The notes under the pieces: model-generated
What the model was told of the DNA's origin: nothing
Seen by the model: only the letters and a program-made list of their open reading frames with translations
Databases searched by the model: none
Assembly: GCF_030272615.1 (NCBI RefSeq)
Contig: NC_081414.1
Span: forward strand, 336,243,927-336,307,926
DNA: 64,000 bases
Source of the DNA: Cryptomeria japonica
Lineage: Eukaryota; Streptophyta; Pinopsida; Cupressales; Cupressaceae
Direction: 5' to 3'
Shown: one piece after another, positions 31,432 through 43,100 of the stretch
How positions within the stretch are numbered: the first letter of the stretch is position 1
How the letters are laid out: each line of letters begins with the position of its first letter
Position numbers and translations under genes: made by a program

Positions 31432-31444
31432 ACATGCCTTTGTT
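31432..31444. repeat. Right 13-bp TSD of the LINE
   Basis: ACATGCCTTTGTT, identical to 23570-23582. Confidence 0.88.
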
Positions 31445-31900
31445 AACTAAAGAGAAAGGTTCTAATATCCAACCATTCAATTTATATAGCATCAAATGAG
31501 AAAAGAAATAACATCTTACCAGCCATGAACTTAGCTTGTGTAGATTGAAAAACACAAAGTTCAATTCAACTTACAACTTCATATTTACAATAAAATCCTA
31601 TTCACAACTAGATAGACATGGGTTAGGTATGTTGTAAATTGTAGGTCACAAAGCACATATAATGAGCCATCATGAAGAAACAAATGTGTGTGTGTGTAAT
31701 AATGATGTGTGCATAGTGTGGATGTACAACAAATACATGCAACAAATATGTAAGAAACAAAGGCAGTGAGAGTTAGGTAAAGAGGGAGTGAGAGCTAGGT
31801 AGAGAGAAAAACACACTATATTGAGTAGAAAGACACACCTTACAAACCATGAGCTAAGCTTGTACATGTTAGAGATATAATTTTTTTGGACAAGTTCTAG
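31445..31900. repeat. ~215-bp tandem array, right part
   Basis: It resumes the array: AAAGAGAAAGGTTCTAATATCC is the continuation expected from the left side. Unit markers ACATCTTACCAGCCATGAAC (31511) and CCTTACAAACCATGAGC (about 31837) follow. A (GT)n run lies near 31686-31698. Confidence 0.8.
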
Positions 31901-32104
31901 TTAGAGATATAATTTTGTTATAATAATTCAAAGATCAAATGTAGCAAGAACCTATGAATTGAATGGTAGAATAATTTTTTTCAAGTGAACTAGGTCATGT
32001 TGGTGGTATCTCAACTCTTATTCAATGTACACACTTGGTGCTGCTTGAAATGTTTTTGTGTTATGTTAGGTTCTCTTTGGATAACCCTTGTTACTCAATT
32101 GGTA

Positions 32105-32401
32105 CCATGGGGGCTTCACTAGTTAGGCAATGTTATATCACGTGCATTCATATTGGGGGGTTTAATATCCCAAAAGTGAGGGTACAATATATTTCCTACT
32201 AGTGAAAATAAGGGGTTTTTAATTCAGGTTATGAAAAAATACAATATATGGTGAAAATAAGGGGATTTTAATTTAGGTTGTGTATTGGGAGGGGGTGACA
32301 AAAAAGGATTTTAGAGCGATATTTTTTGAAAATAATAGGATTCTTTAGTATGCCATGAATGCACATGATATAACCCAAGTTCACTATGTGAATCCCTTGT
32401 G
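32105..32401. mobile_element. MITE-like element, ~297 bp, with inverted ends
   Basis: A 20-bp stretch at 32132-32151 is repeated in reverse complement at 32355-32374 with one mismatch. Similarity continues outwards more weakly to about 47 bp on each side (GGG..TTCAC..TAGT pattern). ATTGGTA flanks the block on both sides (32098-32104 and 32402-32408), a possible 7-8-bp TSD. It has no coding capacity; inside is a ~70-bp imperfect direct repeat around GTGAAAATAAGGGG. TSD length and CA-GGG-like tips would fit a hAT-type MITE, but the exact ends are uncertain. Confidence 0.65.
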
Positions 32402-32434
32402 ATTGGTATAAGATAATAAAGAGGTCCAATTTGT

Positions 32435-32580
32435 TGTGAAATTCCTCTATTTGTATCTCAATTCTTTTATATGTTGTCCCTTGTGTTGTCTACTTGGGGA
32501 CAATGCAAAGCGTTAATATCTTTTTGGTCTCTTCCATGTTGACTAAAAAAGACACATGTTCTCTTCTTCCTTTGTGTTTG
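32435..32580 (+). mobile_element. Relic of the Gypsy family 3' untranslated region
   Basis: GTTGTCTACTTGGGGACAAT, GCAAAGCGTTAATATCT and CATGTTGACTAAAAAAGACACATG align in order with 12290-12425 of the complete element, with many substitutions. Only this ~140-bp portion is recognisable. It is much older than the 6360-14259 copy. Confidence 0.75.
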
Positions 32581-34551
32581 GTCTCCAAATATTTCATGAA
32601 ATGACAAATCATTATCTAACCATTGAACCTCTAATTTAACTCAATTCCCCTATGTATGGATTTTGTTTGATTTAATGCATCCATATTGTAGTAGGGAAGC
32701 CATTTCAAGAATATTCCAAAAATAAGGCTTTTCTCTCGTTATGAATAACCCGTTTGATGCAGAGGCTGGCCGTAGTAGGGTGATAAAGTTACCTACACAC
32801 CTTGGTCTTCTTTACCTTGAGTATCCCTCATGGCTATGATTCACACCTCAACTGTGAAATCAAACTCTTACCCCTAACCAGGGATGGCACTACACTTCTA
32901 CCCACTTCCTAAGACCTATCAAGATCTTCCACAATGCTATTTTTGAAGCACAAGACACATATTGGCTTTTGAGGACTAGACAAGCCTACTGGTATAGGCC
33001 TATCAGCACAGGTTTCATAGGGTTACCAACACAGGTTTCATAGGTTTACCAGCACAAGTCTACCGATTAGTAGCCCTATTTCACTATCTTTTGGAACTTT
33101 TCTCCAGATAACACCAAACAACACCTCAAACAAATTTAGTTTTCAAACACCCTTTTGGGATTACTATCAGATTCAAAAAGATTGGATTTCCACCCTATTC
33201 CTATACTCTTCAACACCTACTTGGGTCATAAGCCTAATTGATCAGGTTAGACCAGTTTCACAAAAGAGGTATATGAGAATGGGATCATAGGAAGGTTCCA
33301 ACTCTTCAGGAAGTTTCTCCTATGTTCAAATACTCCAATTCCATCAATTCAACTCATCATATCATCCTCATATCAAAGACCTATATGGGATTAGCAATAC
33401 CCTGGCTAATGCCCTGAAAAATATCAATTAGTTTCTTCTCTCGGGTCTGGCTAGTTTTTGTTGGATTTTTGGGGCTTTAGCCGACTTTCTATGGGTTTTT
33501 GCTGGCTTTTCATTGGTTTGTTCCTTTTGGTTTCTTAATGATTTATCTTTTAAGTTCCTTTTGTAAAGGGTTTCAGGGTCCCTTCAAAACTTGTTTTTAC
33601 CTTAATCAAAAACTCATCATCTCATCATTGTTCATTGTATGCTCAATGAAACTCATCTAATCTAATCTAAACCCTCAACCGGTTTAGACTAGGGCTTGGT
33701 GGTAATGCACCAACCAACTCTTCTAACTTCTCCCCTCTAGAATCTCAAAATACATGTCCCTAACTTGCATTGTACCCATGGCCATCGGATCCTAATGAGT
33801 AGATTACGAGTTAGGGTCTTATTTGCATTGTAACCCTTGAAAATAGAGGGTTTCAAACCTATAGAAGATAAATGCCTATAACTTCCACTAAAATTTACTT
33901 CAAGAGGTCAGACCAAATGCATTGGAAGGGTGTTTCAGGATTCTTTCTAACCAGATCAAAAATTCATCAATAGTTCTCACACTCTATACGGATCGTACGA
34001 AAAAATATCATTGTATGACGAAATCAAACTTGTTCTATTCACTTTCTGCACCAAACTTTACAAAAATTTCGACTCTTATTCCTCCTACGGTTGTCCAAAC
34101 ATATATAAACCTTTTCCAATGTCCATAACCAACTTTTGAATAGTTAGGACCGTTGGAGAAGTAGTTGGCATCCTATCGACAACTTTAAAAAGTTGCTTGA
34201 CAACAAATGCAACATTTTGCAACTTAGAACCAACATTGGTTATTAACCACCTAGACCTTATGGAAACACATCCAAGGTCATTATTTACTCCAAACACCTA
34301 AGACAACATCTTAGACATACTAACATTGAAAATTCAAATTCCAAGCCTTCATGGCCTAATAGACCTCTAGGTTTATATGCTCACCTAAGAGATTATTGAC
34401 CATACAAATAGGCATTCAATTACATCAAGGGTGATAAGTGATCCAACCCATTATTACAACATAAATGAACCTGTAGACACCATCATGTGCTTGAAAATAG
34501 ATGTGTAATGGAATTTTCTCTACACCAAAGTTAGAAAGGGAAGGAAGATTC
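32581..34551. other. Unassigned AT-rich DNA
   Basis: No gene or element ends recognised. Minor repeats: CAGGTTTCATAGG(G/T)TTACCA(A/G)CACA near 33007-33055 and a TTTTTG(T/C)TGG motif near 33455-33512. The short ORF at 33922-34128 has no recognisable content. Confidence 0.4.
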
Positions 34552-35757
34552 TGTTAGCAACAATCAAGAGGGAAGATTAAGAGGGGGGGTGAATCAGTCT
34601 TCACTGGAGATAAGATAATCAAACACCAAATCATAAACTGATAAACTACAACAACTTGAAAGATAAGCAAATGAACAACACAACACACACCACCAAGATT
34701 TTTGACGTGGAAAACTTGGTTAAGGGAAAAACCACGGTGGGGACCTACCCACAATAAGATGATATTCTGCAGTAGTATGTGAAAAGATTACAATGGGGAT
34801 GCACATGCATTCAGGCACATTGCCTAGGATCACTGCCAAAGGATATATGCCCAAAACGCTCAAACTTTGAGGAAAGTGTCACTGACTTACAAAAATGAAT
34901 CAGACTAAAATATGAAAGAAGTGAACTGCAATAGTAGCATCTACAAATGCCTGATAATAGTTTTAGTTAAACATAGTTGTCTTCCCTGCAACATTGATCT
35001 CACCACAACACTTCATCGAATGATATATCTCTTTTTTCACATATACAACTCTCTTTGATAATGCAGACATCAAATCAACTCCTAAATTACACAAGTATAT
35101 CACCTATATATACAAATCATCAACCTTGGTAGCAAGGTCGGCTAAACCCTCAACCCTCAAATCATAAATAAAAACATTACATTACATGATACAAAGATCA
35201 ACCACTAGACCAATATTATGATTTACATCCACTGGAAAACGCACCAAGATCAACCACAACATGCTACACCACCAAAAATACTCAAATCACCACCGATTGA
35301 TAGAAATCACCAAAACTCGCACAATGATCAATGCAGATCATCAAAGAAAATAGGACACGATTAGGAGACACCATAAAACACGTAAGAATCATCCAGAACA
35401 ATTCCACAATCATCTCGTTTCAAATCTTCATTTGTCAACATCTCAAAGGTCAAGAACACAACCACACAACAAATGTCACAAAGAAATATAACTTGTGGGT
35501 CACCAAATCATGAACCATCTGAAATGAAGGTACATAAGATCATCCCAAGCAACATCCCAAAGTCTTTGCACAAGATCTAATCGTATTGGAATATACTGGA
35601 GGGAATACTGACAGGAACACCAGGAACCGATAACCAAAGAACAACAAACCGGATCAGAAAATCTTCACAAGCTCACTAGAAAAACTCACAGGAATATGTT
35701 GACATCAATGACAAAAACATATCCAAGTCCAACAACCAAATCCAATAGGCTACAACA
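34552..35757 (-). repeat. 3' LTR of Copia A
   Basis: On the minus strand it starts TGTTGTAGCC at 35757, right after a polypurine tract (CCAAAGGGGGAGAT, 35758-35771), and ends GTTGCTAACA at 34552. It carries the shared Copia LTR motif (GTGGTTTTTCCCTTAACC...TTTTCCACGTC) at 34698-34740. The outer TSD candidate is GATTC (34547-34551); its partner is lost with the 5' end. Confidence 0.85.
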
Positions 35758-36069
35758 ATCTCCCCCTTTGGCATTTATGGCAACACATAAATGTGAAAAA
35801 CAATCAATGCAAAGAAAGAAGATATCACCAGTAGACTCCCCCTAAGATCGGGATAGATAATGTAGTTTTTCACATGATCTCTCTCCCTTTGACAACAATT
35901 CCAAAGATCACCAAAAACATAAAACCAAACACATATCTCCACCACATAAACATGAATCTATCACAACCAAATCAACAGACTACTCCAGCAGAGGAGCAAC
36001 AATAATACATCAATCCGGATAAGAAAAATAAGGCTCTGAAATCCACCGGATCGATGCAACTCAATGCAA

Positions 36070-37968
36070 CTAGTTCTCATCAGGAGTGGTAGTTACCCCT
36101 AGCTTATCTCTCAAATAGACAAATGTATCTACAGGAAAAGGCTTAGTAAAAATATCAGCAATTTGTTCCTTTGTAGATACATATTCCAGCTTCACCTTCT
36201 GTTCACTGACTTGCTCCTTCAAGTAATTGTATTTGATTGATACATGCTTAGTCTTTGAATGTTGTACCAAATTCTTTGACATGTTTATAGCACTAGAATT
36301 ATCACAGTATATAACAATAGGCTCATCATAGATAATTCTGATATCTTTCAACATTTGCTTCATCCAAACTATCTGAGTGTAGTTACTAGCAGCATCAATG
36401 TACTCAACTTTAGCAGTAGATAGAGATACCGAGTCTTGTTTCTTGCTAGCCCATGAAACCAACTTCTTACCCAAAAAGAATGCTCCATTAGTAGTACTCT
36501 TCCGATCATCTACATCACCTGCCCAATTTGCATCAGTGTAAGCACATAACATGAAATCATCTTTCTTAGGATACCATAAACCATAATCCACAGTTCCCTT
36601 TAGATATATGAATATTCTTTTAACATGAGTAACATGACTTTCCTTCAGATCAACTTGATATCTAGCAGCCATACATACAACATGCATAATGTCAGGCCTA
36701 GTTTGAGTAAGATATAATAGTCCACCAACCATAGATCTGTACAAACTCTGATTAGCTTTAGGAGATTCATCATTTGTAGACAATTTACAACCAGTCACCA
36801 TAGGAGTTCCAACCAGTTTGGAATTATCTAGTCCAAATTTCTTCAACAATTCCTTCACATACTTAGTTTGAGATATAAAGATACCTTTCTCTGTTCGTGA
36901 AATCTGCAAACCTAAGAAAAATTTCATCTCATTCCTTCACATACTTAGTTTGAGATATAAAGATACCTTTCTCTGTTCATGAAATCTGCAAACCTAAGAA
37001 AAATTTCATCTCACCAATCATAGACGTTTCAAATTTCTTTTGCATATCACTGGAAAACTTCACACTCATATCATCATCACCACCAATAATAATGTCATCA
37101 ACAAAGACTTCAACAATCAAGATGTTATCATTTTTCAATTTTAAAGTACATATTACTATTAGCAACACCTTTAGTGAATCCTAAATTCAACAAGTATTTA
37201 TCCAATCTAGCATACCAGGCTCTAGGAGCTTGTTTTAGTCCATAAATTTCTTTCTTCAACTTACATACCATATCACCATTATCTGATAGTGAAAATACAT
37301 CAGGCTTCTCAATGTAGACTTATTCTTCTAGATCACCATTCAAAAATGCAGGTTTGACATCCATTTGATATACCTTGAGATCTTTATAAGCATCATAGGC
37401 AAGTAATAACCTAATAACTTCAGTTCTAGCATCCAGAGAAAAAGTTTCTCCATACTCAATTCCTTCTTGCTGTGAATACCCTTTGCACACTAGTCTAGCC
37501 TTATTTCTGACTACTTCACCATCTTCATTCAATTTGTTTTTAAAAACCCATTTAGTACCAATAACATTTTTATCCTTAGGTCTAGGCAAAAGTTCCCAAG
37601 TATTATTTTTCTCAATATAATCTAATTCTTCTTCCATGGCCCTTATCCAATTCTCATCTTTACAAGCTTCAACAACATCTTTAGGTTCAACTTTGGCTAT
37701 CAAACATACCTCTTCTGCAACTAACCTTCTTCTAGTCATCACACCTTTATTCTTATCACTAATAATCTGATTCTCAGAGTGATTTAATCTAACATACCTT
37801 GAAGTCTTCTGATTCTCAGATTCTTGCACATCATCACTAGTAGTATTAACATCCAGATTAATAGTCTCTGTCTCTACCAGATCATTCTGCTTAGGTCCTT
37901 CAGGCTGAATAGGAGCTAAAATAACATGCTGACCTTCATCATAAGCTCTAATCTCCTTTCCAAGGTTC
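36070..37968 (-). pseudogene. Copia A reverse transcriptase - RNase H (3' part of pol)
   Basis: The RT beginning (37829-37320) shows WIRAMEEELDYIEKNNTWEL, KWVFKNKLNEDGEVVRNKAR and [16 protein letters not shown], then a stop. The catalytic motif FVDDIIIGG is kept near 37095. RNase H (36927-36070) shows YTDANWAGDVDDRKSTTNG, FFLGKKLVSW and EYIDAASNYTQIVW, ending KEQIADIFTKPFPVD and LRDKLGV just before the polypurine tract, as in Copia elements. An 82-bp tandem duplication (36850-37013) shifts the frame between RT and RNase H. Stops near 37140-37200 and 37320 add to the damage. The segment right of 37829 (to 37968) is the variable linker before RT. Confidence 0.9.
36850..37013 (-). repeat. 82-bp tandem duplication within Copia A pol
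   Basis: TTCCTTCACATACTTAG begins at 36850 and again at 36932. The two copies differ at one base (GTTCG/GTTCA), so it is recent relative to the host element. 82 is not a multiple of 3. Confidence 0.9.
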
Positions 37969-37973
37969 TCATC

Positions 37974-39371
37974 TGATGATATGATGAATCAATAAGGATC
38001 CAAACAACTACTGAGGGGGGGGGGGTGAATCAGTAGATAGAATAACCAACTAAACTTTCACCAAACTCCAAACCCAACTCATAAATCAATCTCTGAACTA
38101 ACTGGTTCAAACATTGAACTACAAAATGCAACTGCACAGTCAAGTTTACCGGTTGACTAGCATAACAAAATAATAGTATAACAGATCTAAAATTCTCAAA
38201 CTATTAAACCAAAAAATCAAACCACTCTACTAACAATAGTAAAAGCACATTTCAGATTACTGTCAGCCACCTTAACACATCTAAGTAGATTTACCAGTTA
38301 AACAAATTAACCATATCAAAACATAACCACAAAAACCATTCATCACTTGACACAATGATTTTTGACGTGGAAACCCAAATGGGAAAAACCACGGTGGGGA
38401 TGAATACCTATAAGTATTATGAACTCTTTTGAAGTTCGCCATGTTAGGAGCCAAGCTTGTCAAAGCTTTACAAAAATGTCCTGTTAGGAACAGATCCCGT
38501 TAGGGACCACCCAGTTAAGAGATTGAATACAATGCCCTGTTAAAAACAATACCCTATTAAGAGCAACCTCAATAGAGGATTTGAAATCCAAGCTAATGGA
38601 TCACCTATTTAGAGGATTTAGAAAGCACTAAACCTATTAAAGCTTACCTGGTTAAGGGATTTAACTATTGTAATTGTTAGAGAACAACAGGGTTTTGCTG
38701 ATTTGGTAAATAGCACTACTCTGCTTGATCATATCCTTTTCATGCTCCTATGTGCCTTCACACATACTACAGATACTCCTTCTAGTTCAATAATCAATCA
38801 CACTGACACTTAACCAAAATTGCCAACACTACAACAAAATAACTCATCGACCTTATATGAAAAATAATAGGTCGGTAACACATCACAAACCTAAGATCTC
38901 ATAGAGATTACAAATAAATCAGTTCAAACATGACCATTGGATTACATAGAAATCATTGCATATTGTACAAGACAACCTCAACCACTCCTTGATCAGCACT
39001 CATCGAATCCTATAACTCATCACATGGTTTCCTCTTCATGCAATGTACTCTCTCATTCCCAAGATAAAAAAGTTGTCTCTATGCACCAAAACAACTTTGA
39101 AACTCATCACGTGAATCATGCATACGTGTCATAATCATCTCTAATCACCATTTGATCATAGATCAACACAACTGATTCACCAAGCTCCATCGGTTAGGGT
39201 TTGACATATCAACAAGTAGGGTTACCGGTTGATCTCACTGCTTCTAAAGTAATACCAGTTTCCTTCACTAGCTCAACTACCGGTTGCATTACAACTTCCA
39301 TTACCAGTTACAATTGACATCAATGACAACACTTAAACTTCATTAATGCAATCTTCATGAAAATGCCAACA
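37974..39371 (-). mobile_element. Solo Copia LTR nested in Copia A, TSD TCATC
   Basis: This 1398-bp block is flanked by TCATC at 37969-37973 and 39372-39376. On the minus strand it starts TGTTGGCATT (39371) and ends ATATCATCA (37974). The shared Copia LTR motif lies at 38360-38400 and a G12 run at about 38016-38028. It has no coding content. Removing it joins the VESANVKVDE-like integrase tail of Copia A to the linker before its RT. Confidence 0.9.
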
Positions 39372-39376
39372 TCATC

Positions 39377-40792
39377 CACCTTCACACATGCACTCTCAAA
39401 AATCTCTCAGTCTCTTACTATAGCACAAGTAGGCTTTACTCTTTGTGGAATAATTAAAAAAGATACCTTCATCACTTCTAGCATAAAAATTTCCAATATC
39501 CCCATCTCTCTTGATATAACATTTTCTACCAAAAAATTTGACATGTTTCACAATAGGAATATGACCAAACCAAAGCTCATAAGGGGTCTTACCGATATCA
39601 CCTTTGATATGAAATTTGTTAAATGTGTAGATTGTAGTGCTAATGGCTTCTCTCCAGTAGATTTTTGGAACATTTCCTTCAATCAACATAGTCCTTGTAG
39701 AATCCAAAACAATACGGTTCTTCCTTTCAACAAATCCATTCTTCTGTGGAGTTCTAGGAGCATAAAGTTTTCTTCTGATTCCATGCATCTCACATAAAGA
39801 ATTTAACTCACTGGAACAAAATTATTCACCTTTATCAAATCTCAGACACTTTGGCTTCAATCCAGACTCTTTTTCAACTTTATCTTGAATTTCTCAAATG
39901 CTTTTGATTTCTCCTTCAAAAAGACAACCCACATCATCCTGGAATAATCATCAATTAGCAACATAAAGTATCTATCACCCTGCACACTTCTAACATTTTT
40001 TGGTCCACATAGGTCAGTATGCACAAGATCCAAAAATCCATCTGATGTATACTGTTTGTTCTTGAAATAAATTCTTGTTTGCTTACCCAACTGCTACTCC
40101 TTATATACCGGATTAACAAGTTTAACAATCTTAGGTAGATATCTAACAACATGTGTAGAACTAATCTTGATCAGAGAATAAAAGTTTACATGACATGTCC
40201 TTCTATGCCATAACCAACTCTCATCTATCTTAGCAATCAAACAAATTTTCTCACTTGCATTCAAATGAAAAATGTTTCCTTCAGTCTTAGTCCCAGATGC
40301 AATCTCTATACTAGAGGCATTCAAGGTTTTATATTTACCATCCTTGAATTGTAGATCATAACCCTTGTCAACCATTTGTCTAACACTCAAAATATTGTGT
40401 TTCAAACCTTCAACATACAATACATCATCAATGTCATGCTTACCATCAAAAGAAATAGAACCTCTCCCATGGATTACACAGGCTTTGTCATCTCCAAATC
40501 TAACTATTCCACCATCATACTTTTCCATACAATTTTTTTTATCGCCAGTCATATGATGTAAACAACCACTGTCAATCACCCATACACTATTTTCTTTAAC
40601 TTTAGAAGCCAAAGCTTTTTCTTTAACAAAACAACTAGTGGAATCAATAGGCACAGGTCCATCTTCCTTAATGGCAATAAACACAACTTCATCTCCTTCT
40701 GATTCTTCATCTAATAAAAGTTCTTTTGGTTCCTAAACTTCTGGTTAGACTTATAAGGCTTATCATACTTCTCATGCTACTCATACCTATCA
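39377..40792 (-). pseudogene. Copia A protease - integrase (5' part of pol)
   Basis: From right to left: protease with DSG intact (VWVIDSGCLHHMTGD, about 40580); the zinc-binding pre-integrase segment (SWLWHRRTCHVNFYSLIK, about 40215); integrase core with VHTDLCGP, LIDDYSRMMWV and PQKNGFVERKNR (39,740-40,050), the expected Asp-Asp-Glu framework; and the tail KSKAYLCYSKRLRDF. After a frameshift the tail reads EIFESACVKVDD into the solo LTR. Stops occur near 40094 and 39800. Copia B interrupts it on the right at 40793. Confidence 0.88.
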
Positions 40793-42048
40793 TATTGGTA
40801 TTTGGAGGAATTGATCATGTGTTGCATTTATTTTTTGTCATTGATGGCAACACTAGTTGTTTTGGTCGTTTAACGGTTTCTAGTTGGTTCCGGTAGAGTG
40901 GTTGGTTTATGATATTGAACCGGTATAATCCGATATGCTCTGGTTTGTGGAATTGATTTGGATCTATCATTCATGCTATTCAGATGTGTATCATGATCAA
41001 TTTATTCAAGATTTTACGACTTAGGAGATATCATTTGTTTTAGTAATCCTTTTGGTCATCGGTAAGGGTTTTATTGACAGAGTTTTGTTGAAGATCTTTT
41101 GATGCACGTGATAAGTGGTGTTGGTGTGGCTTCTAGATGGCTTTTAAGATGCTGTTGGTTATCTTATCTATGTTCTAGTTCATCGGTGGTGTTGGATTTG
41201 GTTTATGATGACCTATTTTGGGTCCGATGTTGTCTAGGTTATGGATCAGTTTATGTAACGTGTTGGAGGATGTTCTTGATGTGTTATCGATAGGATTCAA
41301 TGATTGGTTTACATTATTTGCAGTCTAAGATGACTTGGTTGATCATTGGATTGTGGGTTTATTTTGTAAACTTATTGTATTATCTTTTAGGTGGCCGACC
41401 TAATTGTTTAGGTCTTGGGTTGGTATAAACATGATGTAAGATCTCTTTGTAGATCATAGGTCAAGGTTATGGGATTATCTGTGTGCGAATAATGTTGTAA
41501 TCATATGCAGAAGGTTTGGTCAATCATAGGTGATTGAATTGGGTTTGTGGAAGAGGTTTAAGACCTCCGATACTAAGCTTAATAAGAACTATACTCAAGC
41601 ATAGGAGATACTATACTTGCAGTTCAATCTTCATTCCAGATTGTAGTTTAGATTTATTTTGTTGTCAGCGAGGATCCTTTTTGTGATGAGTAGTGCACTC
41701 TAGGCTGTTGGCCTTCATGCATGTGTAGGCCCCTCATATTGTAATCACATACTTACTGCAAAAGTATTATCCGACTGTGGGTAGGCTTCCCACCATAGTT
41801 TTTCCCTTTACCGGGTTTTCCACATACAAATCTTGGTGTCATGTGTTATGGATGGATGGTAACCATTCTGTGATTTAAGTTTATGTTTAATTTCTATATT
41901 AGTTATTCTAATATTTGGTTTATGCATTCCTATATTGAGTTTATGTCCCGGTAATAAGGTTTTGAATGCTTAAAATTCTATAATCTGGTGACAACTGATT
42001 CATTCCCCCACCTCTCAGTTGTCCTCTAGTTATTTGAGCTGTCTAACA
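40793..42048 (+). repeat. 5' LTR of Copia B
   Basis: 1256 bp ending GTCTAACA. The first bases read TATTGGTATT where the 3' LTR has TGTTGGTATT, so the terminal TG has mutated. The shared LTR motif is at about 41788-41840. Confidence 0.88.
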
Positions 42049-42050
42049 AT

Positions 42051-42062
42051 TGGTATTAGAGC
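42051..42062 (+). other. Primer-binding site of Copia B
   Basis: TGGTATTAGAGC; complementary to the initiator-tRNA-Met 3' end apart from one C-to-T change. Confidence 0.8.
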
Positions 42063-42104
42063 TTGGTCCTCTTTGTAAAAGCTTAACCGCTTGAAGAAGA
42101 TCAT

Positions 42105-43100
42105 ATGGAATCTAACAGTTCAAGTTCATCAAGTACATTTGCAGTTGTTATCCGGAGAGAAATTCCTAGGCTTGATGGAATAAATTACAGGGTATGGAAG
42201 ATTCAGATGGAGACTCATTTGAGACGTCTTGGAAAGGAGATTTGGGAGATCATTGAGAATGGTGTTACATCATTTAATCTGGCATCTAGAAATGCTCCTC
42301 TGATAGGTCTGGATAAGGAACTTGAGAATGATTATAGAGCTAGAGAAACCCTTTTGTGTGCACTTTCTGATCAACAAATTATGGGACTAACTGAAAAATC
42401 AAGTACAAAGGCTATATGGGACAAATTGGAGACTTTGAATGAAGGTGACCCTATTGTTAAAATTGCTAAACTTGATGGTTACCAAGTGAGGTATGAGAAC
42501 CTGAAGATGGAAGAAGATGAAAGGATTACTAATTTTATGGAGAGAGTTAATGTGATTGTTTTGGGAATTCAATGTTATGGTGGATCTCTAAGCGAAGATG
42601 AATTAGTTTCTAAAGTATTGAGAGATTTTCCACCGACTTATAAGATGAAGGCTATTGCAATTAATGAGCTGAGAACTATGACAAACACCTCTATTAATAG
42701 GGATACCTTGGTTGGGAAATTATCTTCTTTTGAACTTGAGGAATTTGGATCTTTTGGAGCTGTTAAATCTGAACCTGTTTTTCATGCATCTACATTATCT
42801 ACCGGCAAGAGTGATTGGAAATATTTATATGTGAAGGAACTAGAGGATATGAAGAAAGAAGATGAAGAGATTGAGAGAATTGAAGCCTTATTTTCTAGAA
42901 GAGTACCTAAAGGACGGACATGAAGTAAGTATGAAGGAAAATCACCTTTTAAATGTTTTGCATGTAATAAGATAGGTCATTTTGCATCTAGAAGTCCTAA
43001 AAGGAATTCAAGATTTGAAGAGAGAGCTATAAGATATTTTAGGCCTAACCATGATTATCAGAAAAAGCATAAGTACAAGAGAAACAAAGAAAAATCATGT
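42105..43100 (+). pseudogene. Copia B gag
   Basis: This encoded the particle shell protein. The ATG at 42105 opens 272 codons with the Copia gag pattern: RLDGINYRVWKIQMETHL near residue 23, then CALSDQQIMGL, KAIWDKLETLNEGDP, VAKLDGYQ-like and KMEEDERITNFMERVN. A TGA at 42921 interrupts just before the zinc knuckle, whose remnant (CFACNKIGHFASRS, about 42955) has lost its last Cys to Ser. The frame continues with stops to about 43100. Confidence 0.88.
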
